A stretch of DNA of 7,359 nucleotides from CANKHA01 sp040877285 (GTDB lineage Bacteria > Pseudomonadota > Alphaproteobacteria > Rhizobiales > Xanthobacteraceae), in assembly GCA_040877285.1 (NCBI GenBank), contig JBBDNZ010000028.1, positions 1-7,359 of the forward strand, written 5' to 3'. The stretch's first letter is position 1; every line of letters begins with the position of its first letter. Below are positions 1 to 6,011 of this stretch, in pieces. Under the pieces are notes generated by a model. The model did no database searches. It was not told the origin of the DNA and saw only the letters and a list, made by a program, of their open reading frames with translations. A program made the position numbers and the translations under genes.

Positions 1-685
1 CGACGCTCGCGGCGCGGTCGCGCGCGAGCCAGGCGCGGGAGGCGACGAAATCCGCCAGCGTCCGCGAGAGTTTCGCTACCAGCGCCTGCCGTGTCGCCGC
101 CGGCAGATCGTCGCGCGCCAGCAGCGTTTCGCGGATGGGGGCGAGATGCCCGTGGCGCGCAACGATACGGTCGATGGAAAACGGCGCCACGTCGGCGTCG
201 GCGTTTTCGATCAGCTCCAGGCAGGACTCGGCCGAGCCGACCTCGGCAATCGCGGCGGCCACCGCCCGTTGCAGCATGGGGCGGCGCGCGATCGCCGCCT
301 GCACCGCCGATGGGCCGGTCGCAATCAGATCGACCAGGTCGGTGTCAACAAGGAGCGGCGAGCGTTCCAGCACCGGCGCCGCCACATTCGGCTGGTCGGC
401 GGCGAGCGCATGCACCACCGCCGGCGGCGCCGCCTGGCTCGATGCGAAGGCTTCCGCCAGCGCGCGGCGCACCAGCGGCGAAGGATCGTCGAGCAGCATG
501 AGCATCGCGCCTTCGGCGGCGGCGCGGTCGTCGAGCGAAAGCGGAGAGAAAAGATAGGCGCGGGCCAACGCGCTGGCCCCATCGGCGCGCTCCCCGGGGG
601 GCGCGTTGCGCAGCCATTGCAGGAACTCACGAACGATCATGGGGCGGGCGACACCGTCACGAATGGCCAAAGCCGGCAGCGTCAT
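1..685 (-). CDS. DUF2336 domain-containing protein, N-terminal part (runs off left edge)
   Basis: The reading frame is open from an ATG at 685 to the window edge, giving about 228 residues with no stop. The translation is rich in Ala, Leu, Arg and Asp and looks like an alpha-helical, HEAT-like repeat protein. Segments such as ALARAYLFSPLSLDDRAAAE (residues 35-54) and the following MLMLLDDPSPLVRRALAEAF (56-75) match my memory of alphaproteobacterial DUF2336 proteins. Their function is unknown. No signal peptide or membrane segment is seen in the visible part. The start is uncertain: neither ATG 685 nor the in-frame ATG at 640 (MIVREFLQW) has a good Shine-Dalgarno sequence, and homologues as I recall them begin near the second. 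The gene lies 87 bp downstream of the transglycosylase gene on the same strand and may be co-transcribed. The family call is from pattern memory; coding status is well supported by the long open frame. Confidence 0.75.
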   Translation of the reverse strand, partial: MTLPALAIRDGVARPMIVREFLQWLRNAPPGERADGASALARAYLFSPLSLDDRAAAEGAMLMLLDDPSPLVRRALAEAFASSQAAPPAVVHALAADQPNVAAPVLERSPLLVDTDLVDLIATGPSAVQAAIARRPMLQRAVAAAIAEVGSAESCLELIENADADVAPFSIDRIVARHGHLAPIRETLLARDDLPAATRQALVAKLSRTLADFVASRAWLARDRAASV

Positions 686-772
686 GCGCCGGCTTAGCCA
701 CTCTAAATGCCGCGGCTTAACAAAGGGTTCACCATAACCCTTTACGAATGTTGATGATTTCTTAACAGGCCG
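686..772. promoter_or_regulatory. AT-rich gap with two CtrA-like boxes and an inverted repeat
   Basis: This 87-bp gap between the transglycosylase stop and the DUF2336 start is much richer in A and T than its surroundings. It holds TTAA-N7-TTCACCAT on the plus strand (717-735) and TTAA-N7-TCAAC on the minus strand (765-750). Each second half-site is one base off the CtrA consensus TTAA-N7-TTAAC(CAT). A perfect 8-bp inverted repeat, aaagggtt / aacccttt, occupies 722-729 and 736-743 with a 6-nt loop. The repeat has no run of T after it on either strand, so an operator seems likelier than an intrinsic terminator. This is inferred from sequence only. Confidence 0.4.
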
Positions 773-1699
773 TCAGCCCCGGCCGGTAAAGAGGGAGCGT
801 ACCTCGGCCCGCAGCTCCTGGAACAGATCGAGCGGCTTGCCGGGTGCGCTCTGCGAAGTGGAGGGAGCGTCCCAAAGCTGGCTGATCCTCGGCGCCACCG
901 CTTGATGCCGCTCGCCGGTGTGAAACAGAACGTCAAAAACCGGCGCGGAAACCTCGCGCCGCGCGGCGGGGACATCTTCGGCCGCGAAGGCCTGAGCGAG
1001 GACGGCCGAATTGGGCGGCGGCGCGGCGACGTGCGGTGGCGCGGTTTCCGCCGCCAATACTGTTCCGGTGCGCGCGCGGGCGGCGGCATAACGTCCGGTC
1101 AGATCGGCATAGACCTCGCCGGCGCTGCGGGCGTGTCCCTGCTTGTCGAAGAAGATGGAGCGGTTGGCCTTGGCCGCGGCGGGAAAAAGTGCGGCGGCGT
1201 TGCCGTTGGAATTTTGCGCCGCGCCGATGAGCTTGGTCGCGCCGCCGGCGCCGAGAAAATGCGCGATATAAAGCTCGCCTTCGCTGGGCGCGCGGCCGAG
1301 CCGCCGCGTCAGATAATCCGCGTTGCTGCGGGTGAAGGCCCCGGCCATGGCCGCATTCGCCGCCGGATCGCGGCGCAGATTGAGAATTTCGGCGCGCAGG
1401 GCGGGAGAGGCGACTTCCATGCGGCCGCTGCGCGTCCTGACGATGGAATCCGTGTATTGGCCGTAGCCGAACCGCGGTCCCGCATCCTTCACGGTCGCGA
1501 GCCAGGTCTGTTCGATGAATTGGAACAGGCCTTGCGCCGAAGAGGTCTTGGCCTTGGCGTTCGGATTGAAGTTCGATTCGACCCGGGCCGTGGTCAGCAG
1601 ATAGGAAAAGCTGGTGCCGACCGCCTGCGCCGCCTGCCGAATGGCGCCGGTGATGTGCGATAACGCGGCACCGGCGCTGCTGATGGGGCTGGCCACCAT
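773..1699 (-). CDS. Lytic transglycosylase, SLT-domain (goose-lysozyme-like fold), no signal peptide
   Basis: A 308-residue protein with an SLT domain in its N-terminal half. The catalytic glutamate is most likely E41 in ARVESNFNPNAKA, followed by the family signature SAQGLFQF at 54-61 and the later segment ELYIAHFLGAGGATKLI at 142-158. Such enzymes cleave the MurNAc-GlcNAc bond of peptidoglycan with formation of a 1,6-anhydro end. The C-terminal 100 residues are low-complexity and rich in Ala and Pro, ending in a short predicted helical segment (DLFQELRAEVRSLF). The N-terminus has no hydrophobic stretch typical of a Sec signal, so the protein either stays in the cytoplasm or leaves by another route such as the flagellar export machinery. 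ATG 1699 is the first possible start after an in-frame stop at 1782-1784; its Shine-Dalgarno sequence is weak. A CtrA-like box lies 67-85 bp upstream. Confidence 0.87.
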   Translation of the reverse strand: MVASPISSAGAALSHITGAIRQAAQAVGTSFSYLLTTARVESNFNPNAKAKTSSAQGLFQFIEQTWLATVKDAGPRFGYGQYTDSIVRTRSGRMEVASPALRAEILNLRRDPAANAAMAGAFTRSNADYLTRRLGRAPSEGELYIAHFLGAGGATKLIGAAQNSNGNAAALFPAAAKANRSIFFDKQGHARSAGEVYADLTGRYAAARARTGTVLAAETAPPHVAAPPPNSAVLAQAFAAEDVPAARREVSAPVFDVLFHTGERHQAVAPRISQLWDAPSTSQSAPGKPLDLFQELRAEVRSLFTGRG

Positions 1700-1765
1700 G
1701 GGTCCGTGTCCGGCCGCAGCCGCGCGGTGCGCGGGCTTTCCCGGCCTCTGCCACCCTCCACAATT

Positions 1766-1784
1766 ATGGTAAACGGGGGGTTAA
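1766..1784 (-). promoter_or_regulatory. Candidate CtrA binding site, TTAA-N7-TTTACCAT
   Basis: Read on the minus strand, TTAA (1784-1781) is followed by exactly seven bases and then TTTACCAT (1773-1766). The CtrA consensus in alphaproteobacteria is TTAA-N7-TTAAC, often extended to TTAACCAT, so the only mismatch is one base in the second half-site. It lies 67-85 bp upstream of the transglycosylase ATG and 93-111 bp upstream of the CitE-like ATG. Either gene could be the target; orientation favours the transglycosylase. Confidence 0.45.
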
Positions 1785-1865
1785 CGGCGGGCGCGCGGGC
1801 GCGGCGCGGGAAATGTATAGCAAGCAGGCCGGCGCGCCGGCGAAATACCGCCGCCGGGCTTTTAT

Positions 1866-1870
1866 GTGGA
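1866..1870 (+). promoter_or_regulatory. Ribosome binding site fixing the CitE-like start
   Basis: GTGGA lies six bases before ATG 1877. This, with the family's usual N-terminus RSLLFVPAD directly after the Met, supports ATG 1877 over the in-frame ATG at 1706, which would add 57 residues of atypical basic sequence. Confidence 0.6.
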
Positions 1871-1876
1871 ACACTT

Positions 1877-2749
1877 ATGCGTTCTCTTCTCTTCGTTCCC
1901 GCCGACAGCGCGCGCAAGCTGGAAAAATCGCTGACCAGCGGCGCCGACGCGGTGATCGTCGATCTCGAAGACGCCATTGCGCCGGAGCAAAAATTAACGG
2001 CGCGGGCGAGCGCGGCGGCATTCCTGAAGGAAACGGCCGCGGCAAGGGCGCGCCCGCGCCTGTTCGTGCGGATCAACGGTCTCGAAAGCGGGCTGACCGA
2101 CGCCGACCTCGACGCCGTGTTGCCGGCCAAACCCGACGCCGTGGTGCTGCCGAAGGCTGAAGGCGGCGCGTCCATCATCCATCTCGACGCCAAGCTCACG
2201 GCGCGCGAAGCGATCTTCGGCCTGCCCGACGGCGGCACCGGCATCTTCGCTTTCGCCATCGAGAGCGCCACGGCGCTGTTCCTCGCCGGCAGCTATGCCG
2301 GCGCGAGCATGCGATTGATCGGCCTCACCTGGGGCAGCGAGGATTTGAGTTTTGCCTTCGCCGCCGAATCGAGCCGGGGCGCGGACGGCAATTTTCTCGA
2401 TCCCTATCGCCTCGCCCGCACGCTTTGCCTCGCCGCGTCGGCGGCGGCCCAGGTTCCGGCCATCGACACCGTCTATGCCGATTTCCGCAATACCGAAGGA
2501 CTGCGCCGCGAGGCCGAAGACGCCGCCCATCTCGGCTTTGCCGGGAAAATGGCGATCCATCCGGCGCAAATCCCAGTCATCAACGAGGCCTTCGCGCCGA
2601 CGGAAAAGCAATTGGCCTGGGCCCGCGCGGTGGCCGCCGCTTTCGCCGCCGCGCCCGACAAGGGCGCCGTCGCCGTCGACGGCGTCATGTACGACCGGCC
2701 GCACCTGCTGCGCGCCGGGCAATTGCTGGCCAGATCACTCGGCCGCTGA
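1877..2749 (+). CDS. HpcH/HpaI aldolase / citrate lyase beta-like (CitE-like) family protein
   Basis: A 290-residue TIM-barrel lyase, the usual length for CitE-like proteins. Family landmarks in order are RSLLFVPAD (2-10), DAVIVDLEDAIAP (24-36), FVRING (63-68) with the substrate-binding Arg at R65, LPKAEGG (91-97), FAIESATAL (126-134), LTWGSEDLS (150-158) and GKMAIHPAQIPVINEAF (223-239). E129 and D156 match the magnesium ligands of characterised CitE-like enzymes. The family cleaves or forms C-C bonds in acyl-CoA thioesters such as malyl-CoA, methylmalyl-CoA or citramalyl-CoA. No citrate lyase alpha or gamma subunit is nearby, so this is a stand-alone enzyme and not part of a citrate lyase complex. 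The exact substrate cannot be decided from the sequence. It is expected to be cytoplasmic. Its last 15 bases overlap the end of the convergent radical SAM gene. Confidence 0.88.
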   Translation: MRSLLFVPADSARKLEKSLTSGADAVIVDLEDAIAPEQKLTARASAAAFLKETAAARARPRLFVRINGLESGLTDADLDAVLPAKPDAVVLPKAEGGASIIHLDAKLTAREAIFGLPDGGTGIFAFAIESATALFLAGSYAGASMRLIGLTWGSEDLSFAFAAESSRGADGNFLDPYRLARTLCLAASAAAQVPAIDTVYADFRNTEGLRREAEDAAHLGFAGKMAIHPAQIPVINEAFAPTEKQLAWARAVAAAFAAAPDKGAVAVDGVMYDRPHLLRAGQLLARSLGR

Positions 2750-4552
2750 TGGGATGCCGATTTCGGGATGAGACGGCACCAAGCCCGCCTCGCCCCGGCG
2801 GATCTTCTCCAGGCGTCGTTCCTGTTGGACGTAGTCGCGCGCCGCGTCGGAGTTGAACATTTCGTGCGTCTCGATTTCGTCGTCGGTGACGGGCATGATC
2901 GCAATATCCGTATAGTCGGCGCGTTTGGGATCGTACTTGATCGCGAGATAAATCCGGCGAAGGCGCAGATAGAGCGAAATCCAGCGGAAATTCTTCACCG
3001 CGGTTTCAAGGAAATATTTCGGATAGAACGACCAGATCGGCTCCATCGGCATCGTCGGCCGCCGGTCGCGGCGGAATTTCAGCCGCAGGAATCCGCCTTC
3101 CAGCGGATGAATGTTCTCGATCTCGATGCAGCCCTTGAACCAGGTGATGACGAACAAAGTCTTCCCGAAACTGGGACGCAGCGCGGCCGCGCGGCGCAGT
3201 ATCTTTTCGACATGATCGAGCGAATAAAAGCGCTTCCACGCCTCGCTATAGGCATAGGCCCATTCCTCGCGCGACATGAGCGGGTGCGTCGCGGTGATGT
3301 GGTAGAGATCGTACCGGTTGAGATCCGGGTCCATCGGAACGGCGGCGCGGAAAAGTTTCTGGTGATCTTCCGATCCCGGCAACGGCGTAAGATAGAAGAA
3401 CTCCAACAGATCGACCGGCAATTCCTTCTTGATCACCTCGATGTCGTGCAACACCGATTCAACGGTGTCGTTGGGGAAACCGATAATGTAGCCCGCGTAG
3501 GTCAGCACGCCCGCTTTCTGCCAGGCCAGCAGCATCTTGCGGTACTCGGTTATCTTGTTCTGTTTCTTCTTCGCCGCCATCAGGTTGGCCGGGTTGACGT
3601 TCTCAAGCCCGATGAAAACCCGCTTTACCCCGGCACGGCTGCATTTCTCAATGAAATTTGGAAGTTTGTAACACAGCGTGTCCACCTGAATGATGATGCT
3701 GAAGTCCAGCTTCTCCACCTCGCGCAACTGTATCAGGCGATCGAGAATGATTTCCCAATCCTTGTTGCGGGCAAAATTGTCGTCGGTGATGAAGAAGCGG
3801 GAGAGTCCTTGCGCCAAGTTGGCGCGCACGATGTTTTCCACGTCGTCGGGAGAGCGCCGTCGCGACTTGCGCCCCTGCACGTTGATGATGGTGCAGAACG
3901 AGCACTGATAGGGGCAGCCGCGTCCCGCATCGAAACTCGTCACCGCCCCGGCTGTGCGCTTGACGCGCTCGCGTTTCAGCAGCGGAATCGGCGCGCCTTC
4001 TATGCCGGGCAAATCGGCCATGAAATTGTAGAGCGGACGCAATTGACCCGCATAGGCATCGCGCACGATTTGGTCGAGCCGCCCCTCGGCCTCGCCGGCG
4101 AACACCGAAACCCCCATCGCCTGCGCTTCACGCAGGGCATCGTCATTGCCGTCGATCATCGAGATGACGCCGGACATGTGAAAGCCGCCAATGCCCACCT
4201 GAATGCCGGCTTTGCGTAATCTGCGGGCGATGTCGAGGGCGCGCGGCGTTTGATTGGATTGCACGCCGACCAGCATCACCATCCCGCTGCCGGCCGCCTT
4301 CACCAGCCGCGCCAGGCGCTCCGGGCGGATGCGGGTGTTGGTCTCGTCAAAGGCATGGATCTCGATGTCCACCTCGTCGCCAAGCACTTTTCGCTCGGCG
4401 AATTCCTTCGCGATGCCATACAGCGCCGCAAGAGAGTTGGAGGGGATTGCGGAACGATACCATTGGATGACGTAGCCGTCATCGTCGTAGTGCGCTGGCT
4501 TGACCAGGACGAGACAAAATCGGCGCGCTTCGATCCTTGACGCAAGCGGCAT
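2735..4552 (-). CDS. B12-binding-domain-type radical SAM protein, function unknown
   Basis: A 605-residue protein with the class B radical SAM layout. The N-terminal region (about 10-165) resembles a cobalamin-binding Rossmann domain: VGVQSNQTP near 95-103, the GGFH turn at 122-125 and a GEAE motif at 153-156. It has no clear DxHxxG motif, so any cobalamin would have to bind without that histidine ligand. The radical SAM core begins with DAGRGCPYQCSFC; C213, C217 and C220 form the CX3CX2C site for the 4Fe-4S cluster. ITDDNF (255-260), VFIGLENVNP and YIIGFPNDT follow as in other members. A C-terminal extension of about 170 residues, rich in aromatic and basic residues, is not recognised. ATG 4552 is chosen because GTGGAG precedes it by seven bases; a GTG at 4567 would add five residues. 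Reactions in this class include methylation and cyclisation at unactivated carbons; the substrate here is unknown. Confidence 0.88.
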   Translation of the reverse strand: MPLASRIEARRFCLVLVKPAHYDDDGYVIQWYRSAIPSNSLAALYGIAKEFAERKVLGDEVDIEIHAFDETNTRIRPERLARLVKAAGSGMVMLVGVQSNQTPRALDIARRLRKAGIQVGIGGFHMSGVISMIDGNDDALREAQAMGVSVFAGEAEGRLDQIVRDAYAGQLRPLYNFMADLPGIEGAPIPLLKRERVKRTAGAVTSFDAGRGCPYQCSFCTIINVQGRKSRRRSPDDVENIVRANLAQGLSRFFITDDNFARNKDWEIILDRLIQLREVEKLDFSIIIQVDTLCYKLPNFIEKCSRAGVKRVFIGLENVNPANLMAAKKKQNKITEYRKMLLAWQKAGVLTYAGYIIGFPNDTVESVLHDIEVIKKELPVDLLEFFYLTPLPGSEDHQKLFRAAVPMDPDLNRYDLYHITATHPLMSREEWAYAYSEAWKRFYSLDHVEKILRRAAALRPSFGKTLFVITWFKGCIEIENIHPLEGGFLRLKFRRDRRPTMPMEPIWSFYPKYFLETAVKNFRWISLYLRLRRIYLAIKYDPKRADYTDIAIMPVTDDEIETHEMFNSDAARDYVQQERRLEKIRRGEAGLVPSHPEIGIPSAAE

Positions 4553-4682
4553 GACGGTACTCCACACCCCGGTCGCACCTTAGCGTCCGCGGGTTAAGGA
4601 TGAAAGCCGGCGTTGGAGCTATGGTAAAACAATGTAGCAAGATCAATGATTTGTCCGCGACTCTTGCGTGCAAGTCGGGGCG
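4553..4682. promoter_or_regulatory. Gap between hisI and the radical SAM gene, possible weak promoter
   Basis: This 130-bp gap contains a weak minus-strand promoter candidate: TTGATC (4646-4641), 17 bases, then CATAGC (4623-4618). A TTTACCAT half-site like that of the CtrA box occurs at 4628-4621, but there is no TTAA seven bases before it. A bulged stem (gac-ttgc / gcaa-gtc, 4659-4676) follows hisI without a T run, so it is a poor intrinsic terminator. Read-through from folE-hisI into the radical SAM gene is possible. The leader is too short for a cobalamin riboswitch. Confidence 0.3.
4560..4565 (-). promoter_or_regulatory. Ribosome binding site fixing the radical SAM gene start
   Basis: GTGGAG on the minus strand, seven bases before ATG 4552. 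It includes the alternative GTG start codon (4567-4565) only in part, and it makes ATG 4552 the better start. Confidence 0.6.
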
Positions 4683-5138
4683 TCATTTGTCCCGGTAGAC
4701 CGCCTTCGGATCGAACGCCCTTCCCTCTTCGCGGAATTCCAGTTTCGCGCCGGTCCTACCCAGCGGCACCGCGCGATAGAAGCATGAGCGCCGTCCGGTG
4801 TGGCACGCGCCCGCGCCCTGCTGCTCGACCTTCAACCACAGCGCATCCTGATCGCAGTCCACGCGCAGCTCGACCACGCGTTGGACATGCCCGGAGCTTT
4901 CGCCTTTGCGCCACAGCGCCTTGCGCGAGCGGCTGAAATACCAGGCCTCGCCGGTCTCGATGGTTTTTTGCAGCGCCTGTCGATTCATATACGCCATCAT
5001 CAGCACCTCGCCGGAACGCGCATCGGTGGTGACGGCGGCGATCAAGCCGTCGGCGTCGAATTTGGGCTGAAACGAAAGCCCCTCCTCGATCTCGTCGGCC
5101 GGGCCGCGCGGCGGAAATGGGCTGCTGATGTCAGGCAC
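4683..5138 (-). CDS. hisI: Phosphoribosyl-AMP cyclohydrolase
   Basis: A 151-residue stand-alone HisI, which opens the adenine ring of phosphoribosyl-AMP in the third step of histidine synthesis in the cytoplasm. Diagnostic motifs are AWYFSRSRKALWRKGESSGH (65-84), DCDQDALW (94-101) and GACHTGRRSCFYR (110-122). The magnesium ligands D94, D96 and D98 and the zinc cysteines C95, C112 and C119 are all present. There is no HisE (PR-ATP pyrophosphatase) domain, so this is the separate form. The first 20 residues are a variable extension. It starts with GTG; AGGGG four bases upstream is a good Shine-Dalgarno sequence and overlaps the folE stop codon, giving a 7-bp gap and probable translational coupling to folE. 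No other his gene lies in the window. Confidence 0.97.
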   Translation of the reverse strand: MPDISSPFPPRGPADEIEEGLSFQPKFDADGLIAAVTTDARSGEVLMMAYMNRQALQKTIETGEAWYFSRSRKALWRKGESSGHVQRVVELRVDCDQDALWLKVEQQGAGACHTGRRSCFYRAVPLGRTGAKLEFREEGRAFDPKAVYRDK

Positions 5139-5142
5139 GGAA

Positions 5143-5147
5143 CCCCT
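5143..5147 (-). promoter_or_regulatory. hisI ribosome binding site overlapping the folE stop codon
   Basis: AGGGG on the minus strand uses the AG of the folE TAG stop (5148-5146) and lies four bases before the hisI GTG start. Ribosomes ending folE would be placed directly at the hisI start, which supports coupling of the two genes. Confidence 0.6.
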
Positions 5148-5805
5148 ATCGCGGCGCCCCGCGCACCATGCTGATGAAGCGGGCCTGATGCTCGGAATTG
5201 TCGCGGAAATCGCCGGCGAATTGCGTGGTGATGGTGGTGGCGCCCGGCTTCGCCACGCCGCGCATGGACATGCACATATGCTCCGCCTCGATCATCACCG
5301 CGACGCCGCGCGGTTTGAGGATTTCGTCGATCGCGGTGGCGATCTGCGAGGTCATATACTCCTGGGTCTGCAGCCGCCGGGCATAGACTTCCACCAGGCG
5401 GCCGAGCTTCGACAGCCCCACCACCCGCTCCACCGGCATATAGGCGACGTGCGCCCTGCCGAAAAACGGCATCATGTGATGCTCGCAATGGGAGTTGAAG
5501 GCGATGTCGCGCACCAGCACGAAGTCGTCGTATTTTCCCATCTCCGCGAAGGTGCGGTCGAGCACCTCGACCGGGCATTCGCGATAGCCGCGATACATTT
5601 CGTCGAAGGCGCCGATGACGCGCTGCGGCGTTTCGAGCAGGCCCTCGCGCGCGGGATCGTCGCCGGCATAGGCGATGAGCGTGCGCACCGCCGCCTCGGC
5701 CTCCTCGCGCGTCGGGCGCGGCTCGACCGGCTTGGGCGCCGCGCGCACATGATCCGACAGTTGGGCGGGCGAGCCTTTGGGCCAGGGCTTGATCACAGCG
5801 TCCAT
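5146..5805 (-). CDS. folE: GTP cyclohydrolase I (type IA)
   Basis: A 219-residue FolE that converts GTP to 7,8-dihydroneopterin triphosphate, the entry to folate (and queuosine precursor) synthesis; the enzyme is a cytoplasmic homodecamer. Landmarks are GLLETPQRVIGAFDEMYRGY (55-74), FNSHCEHHMMPFFGRAHVAY (103-122), VVGLSKLGRLVEVYARRLQTQE (128-149) and EAEHMCMSMRGV (173-184). Zinc ligands C107, H110 and C178 are intact, and H109 and H176 match catalytic histidines of the E. coli enzyme. The start at ATG 5805 is chosen because GGAGAG lies six bases upstream. An in-frame ATG at 5901 would add 32 basic residues unlike the family. The N-terminal 30 residues are a variable, Pro-rich tail. It is the first gene of a folE-hisI pair and is transcribed away from the Fe-S scaffold gene. 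Confidence 0.97.
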   Translation of the reverse strand: MDAVIKPWPKGSPAQLSDHVRAAPKPVEPRPTREEAEAAVRTLIAYAGDDPAREGLLETPQRVIGAFDEMYRGYRECPVEVLDRTFAEMGKYDDFVLVRDIAFNSHCEHHMMPFFGRAHVAYMPVERVVGLSKLGRLVEVYARRLQTQEYMTSQIATAIDEILKPRGVAVMIEAEHMCMSMRGVAKPGATTITTQFAGDFRDNSEHQARFISMVRGAPR

Positions 5806-6011
5806 AACGGTCTCTCCGTTCGACCGGCGCCTGGCCGGAGGTGTCACCGGGTGGCCGCGTCGGCCAAAACGACCGGACGCTGCATTCCCATTGATTCTCA
5901 CTGCACGGCTTGATTGCCGCGCTCCCGGCGCCGAACCCTTTTGGTCCGCGCCGGATAGTTCCTATATAATCGTTTGCGTGCATGAGGCAAATCGCCTTGC
6001 GGCCCCGGTTA
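5806..6011. promoter_or_regulatory. Divergent region between folE and the Fe-S scaffold gene
   Basis: This 206-bp region carries the promoters of both genes. The plus-strand promoter (5941-5970) is described separately. On the minus strand GGAGAG at 5817-5812 is the folE ribosome binding site. No convincing folE promoter is seen. TTGATT occurs twice, at 5891-5896 and 5910-5915, and may or may not mean anything. No riboswitch fold is recognised. Confidence 0.4.
5941..5970 (+). promoter_or_regulatory. Sigma70-type promoter for the Fe-S scaffold gene
   Basis: TTGGTC (5941-5946), 18 bases, then a perfect TATAAT (5965-5970). The -35 keeps only the TTG. Transcription would begin near 5977, leaving a leader of about 35 nt before ATG 6012. 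An in-frame ATG at 5982 would then be almost leaderless. Confidence 0.45.

Larger units (their letters stand above)
1700..1876. promoter_or_regulatory. Divergent intergenic region between the transglycosylase and CitE-like genes
   Basis: This 177-bp region must carry promoters for both divergent genes. The clearest element is the CtrA-like box at 1766-1784. A 14-bp perfect palindrome, gccggcgcgccggc, sits at 1828-1841, and a small stem (cggcg/cgccg, 1838-1853) overlaps it, so the leader of the CitE-like gene could fold. A TATAGC at 1816-1821 is a possible -10 element for the plus strand, but no matching -35 is visible. Confidence 0.4.

Noticed and set aside
146..697. Plus-strand open frames opposite the DUF2336 gene
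   Set aside because: The minus-strand frame is open across the whole stretch with a protein-like composition, while the plus-strand products are Arg/His-rich shadows.
902..1663. Plus-strand open frame of 253 codons opposite the transglycosylase gene
   Set aside because: It is an antisense shadow of a gene with an intact catalytic motif; the Gly/Arg-rich translation has no recognisable domain.
1706..1876. 57-residue N-terminal extension of the CitE-like gene from ATG 1706
   Set aside because: The added residues are basic and unlike the family, they would span the CtrA-like box, and ATG 1877 has a ribosome binding site and the family's standard N-terminus.
2768..4219. Long plus-strand open frame of 483 codons opposite the radical SAM gene
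   Set aside because: It is antisense to a protein with clear radical SAM motifs; its translation is rich in His, Arg and Gln without recognisable domains. Long antisense frames are common in GC-rich genes.
4659..4676. Intrinsic terminator after hisI
   Set aside because: The stem is short and bulged and is not followed by a T run on the minus strand.
4553..4682. Cobalamin riboswitch upstream of the B12-type radical SAM gene
   Set aside because: The gap is only 130 bp and I see no B12-box-like sequence or suitable fold.
5806..5901. 32-residue extension of folE from ATG 5901
   Set aside because: ATG 5805 has GGAGAG at ideal spacing, and the extension is unlike FolE proteins.
5128..5913. Plus-strand open frame of 261 codons opposite folE
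   Set aside because: It is antisense to an intact folE with all zinc ligands; no independent evidence of coding.
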